From Bacteroidales bacterium UBA3764 (GTDB lineage Bacteria > Bacteroidota > Bacteroidia > Bacteroidales > UBA932), in NCBI GenBank assembly GCA_002371115.1, contig DFFY01000076.1:298-16830 (forward strand): a stretch of 16,533 nucleotides of DNA, read 5' to 3'. The translations under genes were made by a program, and so were the position numbers. How positions within the stretch are numbered: position 1 is the first letter of the stretch; every line of letters begins with the position of its first letter. Positions 1-8,914 of this stretch are shown piece by piece. The notes beneath the pieces were generated by a model. That model had not been told where the DNA came from, made no database searches, and saw only the letters and a list, made by a program, of their open reading frames with translations.

Positions 1-715
1 AGTCACGCTTGGACAGGTAGTCGTTCACGGTGACCACGTGCACGCCTTTGCCGGCGAGGGCGTTCAGGAACACGGGCAGCGTGGCAACCAGGGTTTTACC
101 TTCACCGGTGGCCATTTCCGCAATCATGCCGCGCTGCTCCTTGTTGGTTTTGACGCCGCCATTGAGGACAATGCCGCCGATGAGCTGGACGTCATAATGC
201 ACCATGTCCCAGGTAATCTCATTGCCGCCGGCCACCCAGTGGTTGTGCCAGATGGCTTTGTCGCCCTGGATCTCCACAAAGTCGCGGCCCTGGGCGGCCA
301 GGAGTTTATCGAACTCGGAAGCCGTCACCTCCACGGACTCGTTCTGGGCGAAGCGGCGGGCGGTGCTCTTCACAATGGCGTAGGCCTCCGGCAGGAGCTG
401 GTTCAGGATTTCCTCGATGGCGGTATCTTCGTCTTTGACGAGTTTGTCGCTTTCCGTAGCCAGCGCTTCCTTTTCCTCCACGGGGATGTCTTTTTCCATC
501 TCCAGCTTGATTTCCGCGATGCGGTCCTCGAAGGGCTTCTCCACCGCAGCAATTTTGTCCTTCAGCGCCTGGCTGTGCGCACGGAGCTCATCATTGGAAA
601 GGCTGTCTATCTCCGGATAGATGGCAAGAATCTGGTTCAGGACCGGACGGATTACCTTCATGTCCCGGTCACTCTTGCTGCCGAAGATTTTCTTGAGAAT
701 ATCTGCTATTGCCAT
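1..715 (-). CDS. secA: SecA preprotein translocase ATPase, N-terminal part (runs off the left edge)
   Basis: SecA is the cytoplasmic ATPase motor that pushes preproteins through the SecYEG channel. The visible 238 residues, from an ATG at 715, give a clear SecA N-terminus. A helical start is followed by an acidic, charged stretch at about residues 55-100, then the conserved VHYDVQLIGG region (172-181) and the Walker A motif ATGEGKT (202-208). The last visible residues are VVTVNDYLSKRD, also a SecA hallmark. Full-length SecA is usually 850-1100 residues, so most of the gene lies outside the window. I believe the charged segment is common in Bacteroidota SecA but cannot check this here. The gene has its own promoter (738-769) and lies 67 bases downstream of the DUF1573 gene, in the same orientation. 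Transcription from the polysaccharide operon could continue into it. Confidence 0.97.
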   Translation of the reverse strand, partial: MAIADILKKIFGSKSDRDMKVIRPVLNQILAIYPEIDSLSNDELRAHSQALKDKIAAVEKPFEDRIAEIKLEMEKDIPVEEKEALATESDKLVKDEDTAIEEILNQLLPEAYAIVKSTARRFAQNESVEVTASEFDKLLAAQGRDFVEIQGDKAIWHNHWVAGGNEITWDMVHYDVQLIGGIVLNGGVKTNKEQRGMIAEMATGEGKTLVATLPVFLNALAGKGVHVVTVNDYLSKRD

Positions 716-737
716 TTTGTCAGTAACTTAAATCTTA

Positions 738-769
738 CAAAGATAACTATCTTGAGCCGATATTACAAA
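738..769 (-). promoter_or_regulatory. Bacteroidota sigma-ABfr-type promoter of secA
   Basis: On the minus strand the -7 box is TATCTTTG (745 to 738), an exact match to TAnnTTTG. A -33 element TTTG (769 to 766) sits 20 bases upstream. Both elements and their spacing fit the known Bacteroides housekeeping promoter. The start site should fall near 732, giving a leader of about 17 bases before the secA ATG at 715. The -33 element begins only 13 bases past the stop codon of the DUF1573 gene. Confidence 0.85.
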
Positions 770-782
770 TTTTATACCCGGA

Positions 783-1295
783 CTACTGGTCCACATAATA
801 GCCCATGCCCGTGTCAGTTGAGCCTCCGCGCACCAAATCCTTGAGCGCCGTGCCCAGGGAGCGGTCCTGGCTCACCAGTTGCTCGTAATCCCTGTGCACG
901 CCCGCCTCCGGCACCACATTCACGTCGAAGCGCATTTCCGCCATTCCGTCAGGTGCAATATTGCCCCAGAAACGGATGGCATGGTCCACCTTGCCCACGT
1001 TTTTCCGGCTGTCGTAGCGGAGCGTGACATAGACAAAACGGTTCGGCGGCACCATGAGCGTTTTGCGGCCATCCATGACAATGCAGCCGCAGGAGGGCTG
1101 TACATCCTTGATAATCAACGGGACTTTTCCGCTGTTGGTCAGGCGCACCGCCACCAGCAGTTCCTGTCCCTGCTGGATGGGATAATAGTGGCGCACCGGG
1201 TCCTGGATGTCCATGGTGGTAAACTCCACCTGCTGCTTGCAGGCGGAGAGGGCCAGCAACACACACAGGGTCGATAGAAGTTTTACGGTCCTCAT
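783..1295 (-). CDS. DUF1573-domain lipoprotein
   Basis: A 170-residue lipoprotein: hydrophobic signal followed by lipobox LSAC, with the lipidated cysteine at residue 19. The rest is one immunoglobulin-like DUF1573 domain, recognised by LTNSGKVPLIIKDVQPSCGC (about 53-72) and the later KVDHAIRFWGN. DUF1573 domains are common in Bacteroidota envelope proteins, and their biochemical role is not established. This is the last gene of the polysaccharide operon. Its ATG overlaps the stop of the DUF4838 gene by four bases (ATGA), which implies translational coupling. No catalytic residues are evident. An accessory or structural role next to the other lipoprotein of the operon is inferred. After Cys19 comes KQQVEF, which is not a clear surface-export signal, so a periplasm-facing location is as likely as a surface one. 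Confidence 0.88.
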   Translation of the reverse strand: MRTVKLLSTLCVLLALSACKQQVEFTTMDIQDPVRHYYPIQQGQELLVAVRLTNSGKVPLIIKDVQPSCGCIVMDGRKTLMVPPNRFVYVTLRYDSRKNVGKVDHAIRFWGNIAPDGMAEMRFDVNVVPEAGVHRDYEQLVSQDRSLGTALKDLVRGGSTDTGMGYYVDQ

Positions 1296-3463
1296 TTGCG
1301 CATAAAAATTTCGTCCAGTGCCAGCAGGGCCGAGCTGGACGGTTCAAAACGGACTTCCACCTGCCGGGCATAGGAAGGAACGGACACGCTGCCCCGGAAA
1401 ATGACCTTCTCTCCCTCGTCGTAGCCATCGGCAAGACCTTCCCGGTGAATGTCGGAGACAAGGACGCCGTCCACCCACAACTGGACGGACTTGGGCGGGG
1501 TCATCCGGTGCCGTTCGCAGTTGAGGAAGGCGATGGAGATGCCGTGGGCCTTGTTCAGTTCTTCCGGCGGAAGTTCAATCACCAGGTCCTGCTGCGGATA
1601 AATCTGCCAGCCCCAGTGATAGTTCTGGGAAATACCGATTACCCCGTCCGTAAGCACACGGGTGGTCTCCGTATGCCCTTGTGTATGCACCGTGAGCGGT
1701 TTCCCGAGCAGAACGTCGGCCTCCCACCATTTGTTGGACAGCCAGATTTCCGCCTCGTTCTCATAGTCGGCCAGGTACACACCGCTCTCGTTCACCCGGT
1801 CCATGTGGTCCGTGGAGGCGTTTTCGTTGCTGGAGAGCAGGTAAATGTCGTCTTCCGGCGTAATCATTTTCAGGTCCTCCAGCGCCTGCAGCACATCGGC
1901 CTTCACATTTCCCTCGCCGTCCAGGTAACCGGTCTTGGGGTCCAGGCCGTGCAGGCGGACCATCTCCAGCAGCGAGAACGACACCGCCTGACGCGTCTTG
2001 TCAAAGATAACCCGCTCGCGATGGGTCATGTTCATGTTGGCTAACCCCTTGAAATAGGCATAATACTCGCGGAATTCCTTCTCGAACAGATAGCTTTGCA
2101 GGGCCTCGTCCATGCCACCATACAGCGGCAATTCCTTCCCGGAACGCGCCGCATGCTTTTCCATGGACAGGATGACCTTGGCAAAGAAGCCGCCCACATG
2201 CGGCATGGCATCGGAAAAATACTCCTGAACCAACTTGTCCACGTTGGCGTACGGGTTGGCCAGCAAGTCTGCCAGCACAAAGGAATAGCACTCCTGTACC
2301 GTGGAATAGAAATAGCCGCTTCCGTTGAGGAAGACGCCCTTCACCCCGCGGCGCAGGTATTCCTGCAAGCGCTGCTGCATCACATACAGGATGGGATACG
2401 GGGACAGGTAGTCGTCAAAGTTACACACATAGTCCCATATATATATGGTAGAAGTGTACTTTTTCCAGTTTTCCAACTTGTCCAGAAAAGGCTTGGCGCC
2501 TTGCTGATTCCAGGTTCGGGGATAGTCGATGGCGCTCAGGAAAACGCCCACATTTTCCGGCAGCGGATGCGGCGGAAAGGCCTGCGTGGTAGCATAGGCC
2601 GGCAGGAAAAAACGGTGCCCCGGGAAGCGCCGGGCCAGCTTTTCGATGAAGGCCGTCACCGCCGGCGTGGCGTTGGTGCGGGTATTGCCCAGCGTCTGAC
2701 AACGGCGGCATTCGCACACAATGCCGTTGTCGTTGGGGCCGATGGTAATGGGCCAGCCCACTTCCCTGCCGTCGCCGTACTGGTCCAGGATAAACTGCTC
2801 CGTAAGTTCCAGCAGACGGTCCGACGAGAAGCAGAACTGGTCCTTGTGTACCATGCCTGCCGTACGGGCGAAGAGTTCCGGCTCCATGTTCTGGTAGCCG
2901 AAGGACTTGTCGCCGTTGGAGCCCAGTACACGGGCCATCTGATGGCCCCAAATGCCCCAGTCCATCTCCAGGTTGTGCAGGCCCAGCAGATAAGTCATGT
3001 CCTCGTTCTGGTTGCTGGGCATGTACAGGTCCCGATATTCGAAGGGGAACGTAGCCACGGTATCCTGCTGCGGAAAAATGCAGGGCGGCAAATCGTCCAC
3101 GGAAATGGCCGGATTGGCCGCACCCAGGTGCTTGATGAACTGATACGACAGCCAAATCATGGTGCGCTGGTCGCGGGCCGCCAGTTTATAGCCGTGCTCC
3201 GTGTATTCTACCTTGTAGTCTCCGTCAAAATCGTCCCCGACATGAAGCGACACTTCCACCACGCCTTCTCCGGGCACAGCGGTCAGAAGCCCCTTTCCGC
3301 GCACCTGTAAATGCTTCCACAGATACTCCGCCGCCTTGCCGTCTGCCTGACGGACTGCTTCGGGATGGATGTAATAGCGAATGGCGCTCTTCTCCCCGCC
3401 GGAAGAAGCGCAGGCGCTTATCAGGAGCAGCAATGCGCTAAAAAGAGACAGTAATCTGCACAT
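1292..3463 (-). CDS. DUF4838 glycosidase-like lipoprotein of the polysaccharide operon
   Basis: A 723-residue lipoprotein with lipobox ISAC (Cys18). The N-terminal part (about 28-130) resembles the small alpha/beta domain preceding catalytic barrels in large glycosidases. The central DUF4838 region (about 140-480) shows the GPNDNG motif (242-247) followed by cysteines at 250, 252 and 255, and the aromatic stretch YIWDYVCNFDDYLSPYP (341-357). Both are typical of this family, which is predicted to form a TIM-barrel related to glycoside hydrolases, but its activity is not established. Residues of about 580-723 look like a beta-sandwich carbohydrate-binding module of the discoidin type (VLTDGVIG, IELPPEEL, MTPPKSVQLWVDG). 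The start overlaps the upstream TPR-barrel gene by 26 bases and the stop overlaps the DUF1573 gene by four. By position and topology it could trim or modify the nascent polymer, as the hydrolase-like half of PgaB does. That is inference. Confidence 0.85.
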   Translation of the reverse strand: MCRLLSLFSALLLLISACASSGGEKSAIRYYIHPEAVRQADGKAAEYLWKHLQVRGKGLLTAVPGEGVVEVSLHVGDDFDGDYKVEYTEHGYKLAARDQRTMIWLSYQFIKHLGAANPAISVDDLPPCIFPQQDTVATFPFEYRDLYMPSNQNEDMTYLLGLHNLEMDWGIWGHQMARVLGSNGDKSFGYQNMEPELFARTAGMVHKDQFCFSSDRLLELTEQFILDQYGDGREVGWPITIGPNDNGIVCECRRCQTLGNTRTNATPAVTAFIEKLARRFPGHRFFLPAYATTQAFPPHPLPENVGVFLSAIDYPRTWNQQGAKPFLDKLENWKKYTSTIYIWDYVCNFDDYLSPYPILYVMQQRLQEYLRRGVKGVFLNGSGYFYSTVQECYSFVLADLLANPYANVDKLVQEYFSDAMPHVGGFFAKVILSMEKHAARSGKELPLYGGMDEALQSYLFEKEFREYYAYFKGLANMNMTHRERVIFDKTRQAVSFSLLEMVRLHGLDPKTGYLDGEGNVKADVLQALEDLKMITPEDDIYLLSSNENASTDHMDRVNESGVYLADYENEAEIWLSNKWWEADVLLGKPLTVHTQGHTETTRVLTDGVIGISQNYHWGWQIYPQQDLVIELPPEELNKAHGISIAFLNCERHRMTPPKSVQLWVDGVLVSDIHREGLADGYDEGEKVIFRGSVSVPSYARQVEVRFEPSSSALLALDEIFMRK

Positions 3464-6272
3464 GGACGATCATCATATTGGTGTAGCGTACGGTCCCGTA
3501 CTGCCCATATAGGGTGTTCCAGGTGAGTCCGCCGGACAGGGCCAGGTTCTCTGTCGCCAGCCAGTTTCCGGACAACGCCACAAAGGTATTGAACTTATTA
3601 TATACGCCTCCCGTATAATAACTGTCGATATAATCGAGCTCCGGCGCCGTACCGCCTCCTCCCTGGAGTTCTACGAAATGGCGGCCGCCAGCATAGGGAA
3701 AGAAGCGCGCCTTGAGCAGGCCGTTGGCGTAAAAACGGCTGTGCATACTGCCCAGCGTCACTTTGCCGCCCAGGTAAAAATGTTCCATGGAATGCGCCAC
3801 GGAGACGGGGACGCCCACCAGATGGCCCTGGTCCCGCAGCATCCGGTACTGGACACCGGCTTCCAGCTCCCAGGACTTGGGCAGATGCAGGGTAGCGGCA
3901 GCCTCGGCACTCCATTTGGAAAAATACGCCGTGGCATAGCCGGCACCGGCCGACAGGCTCAGTTTAGAGTTGAAGTTGTGGCTGTATTGCAGGCGGAACT
4001 GGAGTCCCCTGCCGCCTGCCGACGTATAGGTCTCACTTTCGCTGTCCCAGGAAGCGTCGCGTCCGGTATAGCCGATGCTCCCGCTTACGGCATCCTTGGC
4101 CCAGCTGTGCCTGTAGGAAGCGCGGAAAATGCCGGTGAGGGAGGTGCCGTCCGTGCGGCGGAACCATTCATACCCCGCACTGGCGCTGTTATGGAAACTG
4201 CGGTTCTTCAGGGCGCGCATCCGGGAGACAAACGCCGCCCTCTCCACCTCCGAGGGCTTATACGCGCTCTGGTACACGTAAGCGGAATCCCACTGACGCT
4301 GTTTCTCGTACACCAGGCCGCGGGCAAAGCGGAGGTCTGCATCGGCCGGCGTAAGAACCAGGGCCGAATCCAGCACAGCGCCGGCGGCGTCCCATTTCTT
4401 TTCCTTGCGCAGCCGTTCCCCTTGGCGGGCGGCCACTGCAGCCGTGCTTTTCTTGAGTTCCCCGTCGGCGGGATATTCCTTCAGCAGGGCTTTCAGGCTG
4501 ACCAGGGCCGTTTCATGATCCCCGTGGTCAGAGACCAGCATGGCCTTGCGGCGCAGGAACCAGGCGTCTTCCGGATAGGCCTCCAAGCCGGCATCCACAT
4601 ACGGTTCCGGCTCTTGGGCTGCAGAACAGGCATAGCGGAGCGCCCAGTAATTGGCCGGACTCCACTTCAGGAGCGACTCGCTCACGGAAAGGGCACGCGG
4701 TTGCGCTCCCTGCTCCATGGCGGTACGGATATAAGGAATGGCGATTTCTTCGTACGCCGCCACCAGCAACTTGCGGGAAACGCTATCCCGGGGTTCTTCC
4801 AGGCTCTCGGAAAGGACGGCCAGCGCATCCAACGGCTTGTTTTCCTTGGCCAGCAAGGAAGCGTATTCCTGTGACACGCGCGCCGCCGGGTCAAAGCGCA
4901 TACGCTCCTTCAGGCAGGCCGCCGCCTTGCCATAGTCGCCAATCTCCCGGTAGCACAGGGCCAGCCGGCGGATGGCGGAATGACGCAGTTCTTCCTCCAC
5001 GCAGCGGCGGCGCACCGTTTCCAGCGGGGCGATGGCCTGCCCGTAGGAACCGTCGGCCATCAGACTCGCCGCCACGGCCATTTGCATGCGGCAGTACGCC
5101 AGGTTGATGTCATATACACCCGGGTAGCGGGAAAAACTGCGTTCCAGCACCTTGTTGGCTCCGTCCTCGTGCCCCATGCGCTGCAGGACATCGTATTCGG
5201 TCATGGCCAGCCGGGGGTTGTCGCCGCCCACACGCTTGCGCATCTCATCAATGTACAGGAGGGCATCGTCATAATAGCCGCGCCGCATGGATTCACCCAG
5301 CAGGTACTGCAAGGACTCCATGCTGTGGTTTTGCGCATACACACGTGTGTACAGGTGATAAACATCGGCCTCGTTTTCCATCCGGGCCGATACTTCCAGC
5401 AGCCGGTTGTAGAGCGCCTGCAGTTCCGCCGACGGATGCTGGGCCAGCTGGCCGCGTACCAGCGCCAGCGCACCCATGTTTCGGCCGGTCTCCATGAGGA
5501 TGTCCGTGGTCTTGCGGATGATGGGCACGTTGCCAGGGTTGAAGTTGAGCGCCGCCGTCAGGTTGTCCAGGGCGTCGTTCAGGCGGCCGTTCTGAATGAG
5601 GATGTTGGTGTAGGCCAACTGATAGTCAGGGTCATAGGGATTCAGCTTCACCATCTGCTCCAGCGCCTGCTCGGCGGCGGCCAGGTCTCCAGCGCGGCGG
5701 GCCTGCTGGTAGCTGGACTCCAGGATTTCGTAGCGGTCCGACGAGATGGAGGCGTCGTTGGGATAAATTTGCTCCAGACGCGTCAGGAGGGCGTTGGCTT
5801 CGTCAAAATTTCCCTGTTTCTTGTACAAGCCCACCTTCCTGAGCCACAGGCCTTTCCAGTAGGGATTCACCTCCAGCAGCTCGTTCACATAGCAGATGGC
5901 GCTGGAATAGTTGCCGGTGATTTCCTCCACATTGATCAGGAGCGTCTTGGCTTCCGTGTGGTTGTACTGCAAGGTGCAGGCCTTTACCAGGTGGTAGCGG
6001 GCCTTGTTGTAATTTTTGGCATTCCACCAGTAGCGCCCGCACAGATATTGCAGGTTGGGCTGGTCCGGATACAGTTCCAGCGCCTGGTCCAGCAGTTCCT
6101 TGCCCTTGGCCCAGCGGTGCTGGGAGAAAAGGGCCGTCACCTGGTCCTCGTACTCGCCGGGAAGCATCCGGTTTCCCATGAGCACGGACGCCACCGACGA
6201 CTGCGCCGATGTCACGGGCGCCGCCCAGGCTAACAGCAACAGGACCAACAGGATGGGAACGGTTCTACGCAT
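3438..6272 (-). CDS. TPR protein with C-terminal outer-membrane beta-barrel (YaiO-like), probable polysaccharide export porin
   Basis: A 944-residue protein with a cleavable signal peptide (hydrophobic 5-20, likely cut near TSA/Q at 23-24). Residues of about 40-680 are tandem tetratricopeptide repeats, for example units around WWNAKNYNKARYHLVKA, YDPDYQLAYTNILIQNGRLNDA and EIGDYGKAAACLKERMRFDP. From about 690 the sequence becomes alternating amphipathic strands rich in Gly and aromatic residues and ends in VTVSF with a terminal Phe, as outer-membrane barrels do. It matches the YaiO type of barrel in length and appearance. The TPR-plus-barrel order is that of PgaA, the export pore for poly-N-acetylglucosamine, and of BcsC in cellulose export. 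It overlaps the glycosyltransferase gene by 8 bases and the DUF4838 gene by 26, so all three are probably made together. The TPR part should lie in the periplasm and contact the lipoproteins. Confidence 0.9.
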   Translation of the reverse strand: MRRTVPILLVLLLLAWAAPVTSAQSSVASVLMGNRMLPGEYEDQVTALFSQHRWAKGKELLDQALELYPDQPNLQYLCGRYWWNAKNYNKARYHLVKACTLQYNHTEAKTLLINVEEITGNYSSAICYVNELLEVNPYWKGLWLRKVGLYKKQGNFDEANALLTRLEQIYPNDASISSDRYEILESSYQQARRAGDLAAAEQALEQMVKLNPYDPDYQLAYTNILIQNGRLNDALDNLTAALNFNPGNVPIIRKTTDILMETGRNMGALALVRGQLAQHPSAELQALYNRLLEVSARMENEADVYHLYTRVYAQNHSMESLQYLLGESMRRGYYDDALLYIDEMRKRVGGDNPRLAMTEYDVLQRMGHEDGANKVLERSFSRYPGVYDINLAYCRMQMAVAASLMADGSYGQAIAPLETVRRRCVEEELRHSAIRRLALCYREIGDYGKAAACLKERMRFDPAARVSQEYASLLAKENKPLDALAVLSESLEEPRDSVSRKLLVAAYEEIAIPYIRTAMEQGAQPRALSVSESLLKWSPANYWALRYACSAAQEPEPYVDAGLEAYPEDAWFLRRKAMLVSDHGDHETALVSLKALLKEYPADGELKKSTAAVAARQGERLRKEKKWDAAGAVLDSALVLTPADADLRFARGLVYEKQRQWDSAYVYQSAYKPSEVERAAFVSRMRALKNRSFHNSASAGYEWFRRTDGTSLTGIFRASYRHSWAKDAVSGSIGYTGRDASWDSESETYTSAGGRGLQFRLQYSHNFNSKLSLSAGAGYATAYFSKWSAEAAATLHLPKSWELEAGVQYRMLRDQGHLVGVPVSVAHSMEHFYLGGKVTLGSMHSRFYANGLLKARFFPYAGGRHFVELQGGGGTAPELDYIDSYYTGGVYNKFNTFVALSGNWLATENLALSGGLTWNTLYGQYGTVRYTNMMIVHVQITVSF

Positions 6273-7719
6273 GCTTCCCTCCTTTTTTCTTGGCGTCCTG
6301 CTGATTCACGCCCTTGCGCACCATATTGCCCCACACCATCTGGGCGCCAAAAATCTGTTTAATATACCCACGAATGGCCGCAAACACCAGAATGGGGTGA
6401 TAGAAAATGGGTTCCAGCATAGAAGCGATAGCAAACCAGATATAGTCGAGCTTCCGCTTGAAACCGGATCCGATATAAATGTCCATGCTGATGATGCACA
6501 TGGTGAGCAGCTGTGCAAAACTGTAAATGGCGAAGAACACAACGAGCATGGTCACCACATTCACCTCCCCCCGGAAGAAGAGGGACAGCAGGACCAGATA
6601 ACCCGTGGCCTCGATGATGGGCGCAAGGAACTCGAAGATAAACACATACGGCATGGTAAAGCCGCCGAACTGCCGGTAGTTCCTGTTCCAAAGCATGTCC
6701 CGGTGCACCGTGAAGATTTGCAGCAGGCCGCGGGCCCAGCGGATGCGCTGGCGCATGAGCACCTTCACCGAGGAAGGGCCCTCCGTCCAGCAGCAGGTCT
6801 CCGGGATTTGTACAATCTGGTAGTCCTCCCCCGAATCGCACATATACCGCACCATTCGGCAGATAATGTCCATGTCCTCCGCAAAGGAGTCGCCGTCGTA
6901 CCCACCGGCCTTGATGGCCACTTCCGTGTCGAAGAGGCCGAAGCCGCCGGACACGTTCTGCAAGGCGTTGATGGAGGAAAAAGCCGTTTTACCCACCAGG
7001 AACGAACGGGTATATTCCAGTTCCTGGAACAGCGGGATGGGGCTGTGGGGCGGATTCACCTGTACCATCTGCCCGTTCTTTACCTCGCAGCCGTTGGACA
7101 TGCGCATGGTGGCGCTCACGGCAATGACGCGGCGACCGGAGCACATGGTGCCCCACACCACCCGGTACAAGGCGTATTTGTCCAGGATGCAGTCCACGTC
7201 CGTACACACGAAGTATTTGCTGCTCACCACATTGATGCCGGCGTTGGAGGCGTCCGCCTTGGTGCCGCCGTTCACCTTGTCCACCACCGTCAGACGCTGG
7301 TATACAGGGTTGTCCGACGTGGTCTTGTACACGCCGCGGAACGGCTTGGTCTTGATTTTCTCCACATAGGCGTACGGCACCTTCACCAGCTGGAAACGTT
7401 CCATGAGCAGTTGCAGGGTGCTGTCCTTGGAGCCGTCGTTCACAATGATGACCTCATAGTCCGGATAGTCCAGGCTCAGCAGCGACTCCACGTTGGTGAT
7501 GATGGTCTTTTCCTCGTTGTAGGCCGGTGCCACAATGGACACGAACGGCGTATACGGGGATTTGCGCATCTCGTCTATGGTATAATCCTCGTCGTGGTAG
7601 GTTTTCCGGTGATGGTGACGCCCTGCTGCTGCCAGCACCATCCAGATATAGCTGGCGATAAGCATGGCGGAATACAGCAGGACAAAGCCATCGAAAGTAT
7701 TGATTAACCACTCAGGCAT
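6265..7719 (-). CDS. Processive membrane glycosyltransferase, family 2 (polysaccharide synthase)
   Basis: A 484-residue inner-membrane enzyme that should polymerise a sugar-nucleotide donor and pass the chain across the membrane. One N-terminal membrane segment (about 10-31) precedes the GT-A catalytic domain. That domain has VNDGSKD (Asp95), KADASNAG (154-161), the TDVD metal-binding motif (173-176), SGGFGLF (257-263), the catalytic AEDMD (280-284) and RQRIRW (323-328), equivalent to the QxxRW motif of processive synthases. Three or four membrane helices follow (about 352-452). This architecture fits PgaC/IcaA, hyaluronan and cellulose synthases, but no PilZ domain is present. Donor and product cannot be assigned. 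I chose the ATG at 7719, which overlaps the upstream gene by 8 bases. A GTG at 7728 would add three residues. Confidence 0.92.
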   Translation of the reverse strand: MPEWLINTFDGFVLLYSAMLIASYIWMVLAAAGRHHHRKTYHDEDYTIDEMRKSPYTPFVSIVAPAYNEEKTIITNVESLLSLDYPDYEVIIVNDGSKDSTLQLLMERFQLVKVPYAYVEKIKTKPFRGVYKTTSDNPVYQRLTVVDKVNGGTKADASNAGINVVSSKYFVCTDVDCILDKYALYRVVWGTMCSGRRVIAVSATMRMSNGCEVKNGQMVQVNPPHSPIPLFQELEYTRSFLVGKTAFSSINALQNVSGGFGLFDTEVAIKAGGYDGDSFAEDMDIICRMVRYMCDSGEDYQIVQIPETCCWTEGPSSVKVLMRQRIRWARGLLQIFTVHRDMLWNRNYRQFGGFTMPYVFIFEFLAPIIEATGYLVLLSLFFRGEVNVVTMLVVFFAIYSFAQLLTMCIISMDIYIGSGFKRKLDYIWFAIASMLEPIFYHPILVFAAIRGYIKQIFGAQMVWGNMVRKGVNQQDAKKKGGKHA

Positions 7720-8905
7720 AGCGTTCACTTTTAATCAGGGGACTTTCGATATGCTTGAACAGGAACAGATAGTCCTGGGTAGAGCGCTGTTTCAGCCGAT
7801 TGAACGCCTCACGGCCTTCGGGGCCGTAATTGTACAGCACGCGGAGGATGGTCATGCCGGAGACGACGTCCGTCACCAGCAGGTAAGCATTCTCCAGGAA
7901 CGGAACCACTTCCGGCAAACCGGAATGCATGGTTCCCAGCGCCTCGCAGATGACATTGCGTTCCCTGAGGGAAGCCGCAGGGAAACGGCGGCGGAATTCG
8001 TCTTCCGCAACGTAATACTCCAAGGCACCCAGCGCACGGATAAGCGCACAGGCAAAACGTTCGTCGTGCGTGGACTTGAGCATGTTCAGCAGGTCCGCGC
8101 AGTCTTCCCGCTGGCGGAAAAGACGGATTTCATTCACCGCAAATTCCCGCAGGTCCTCGTTCACCGGCGACCGGTTGCACCATTGCACAAAGTTGGGCAT
8201 GGGCAGGTTGTTCTTGGAACGATACACTAGCAGGTTGTGGTATTTCACCATCATCTCCTCCGTAAACACCAGGTTGGTGTCTTCTTCCAGCACCTTGAAC
8301 GGGTACGTCGTGCCAAACCGGCCCACATGGAAACGGGCGTTCATCTTGAGTTTGGCGTCCTTGGCATACAGATAGCGGGAGGCCACGGCCTCCTTGAGGT
8401 CTGCGTTGATATCGGCAATGTTCTTGAACGCCATAATCCGATCCCGCATGGTACGGGACCGGATTTGACGGTCAAAATAGTCGGGCATCTTGAAGGCCTG
8501 CTGCAGGCGGCGCCAGTTGGTCATGTTCGGGCTTTCGCCTATTTCCCGATACAGTTCCAGGAACACCGGAACCATGTACTGGCTCATCGCCGCCAGGGCG
8601 TTGTGCCGGACGGGCAGGTCCAGTTGCTGGACGATATCGGCCGTATCCAGCATTTCCGGATTCAGCGCGATGGCCTTCATGGGCTCATAATACCGCGCAC
8701 GGGCCCGGTTTATCTTGCGCTGCCGGTAGTTCGCCATCTGCGTGACAATAACGTTGCGGACAATCAGAATAAGAATGAAGAGTACACACAAGGTTATCAT
8801 AATGGCCGCAATCCTTGCCAGCAGGGGATATTCCATAAGCTGGTAATAAAGCACCATCACGTAGTACTTTAAATACAGGAAGCGGTTGAGTGTGTAGAAC
8901 TCCAT
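7712..8905 (-). CDS. Single-pass membrane protein with cytoplasmic HEAT-like helical repeats
   Basis: A 397-residue protein with one strong membrane segment (about 28-54). It is followed by a very basic stretch, RQRKINRARARYY (61-73), so the bulk of the protein is predicted to be cytoplasmic. The remainder is almost entirely alpha-helical. The clearest HEAT-like repeat pattern is at about 250-375 (for example ERFACALIRALGALEYYVAEDEF, then RERNVICEALGTMHSGLPEVVPFLENA), in which paired helices are separated by short turns. No enzymatic motif is seen. The gene starts 9 bases after the LruC gene and overlaps the glycosyltransferase start by 8 bases. A scaffold or regulatory subunit for the synthase is inferred, occupying the place that PgaD or a PilZ protein fills elsewhere. 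Met17 or Met24 are possible alternative starts, but the ATG at 8905 has the best spacing to the preceding gene. Confidence 0.82.
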   Translation of the reverse strand: MEFYTLNRFLYLKYYVMVLYYQLMEYPLLARIAAIMITLCVLFILILIVRNVIVTQMANYRQRKINRARARYYEPMKAIALNPEMLDTADIVQQLDLPVRHNALAAMSQYMVPVFLELYREIGESPNMTNWRRLQQAFKMPDYFDRQIRSRTMRDRIMAFKNIADINADLKEAVASRYLYAKDAKLKMNARFHVGRFGTTYPFKVLEEDTNLVFTEEMMVKYHNLLVYRSKNNLPMPNFVQWCNRSPVNEDLREFAVNEIRLFRQREDCADLLNMLKSTHDERFACALIRALGALEYYVAEDEFRRRFPAASLRERNVICEALGTMHSGLPEVVPFLENAYLLVTDVVSGMTILRVLYNYGPEGREAFNRLKQRSTQDYLFLFKHIESPLIKSERYA

Positions 8906-8914
8906 ACAGGCCGA

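Noticed and set aside
6055..7707. Plus-strand open frame (550 codons) opposite the GT2 synthase
   Set aside because: The minus strand carries all GT2 motifs in order. The plus frame is His-rich with no recognisable domain. The same reasoning removes the plus frames at 2096-3310, 3678-4874 and 4980-6233.
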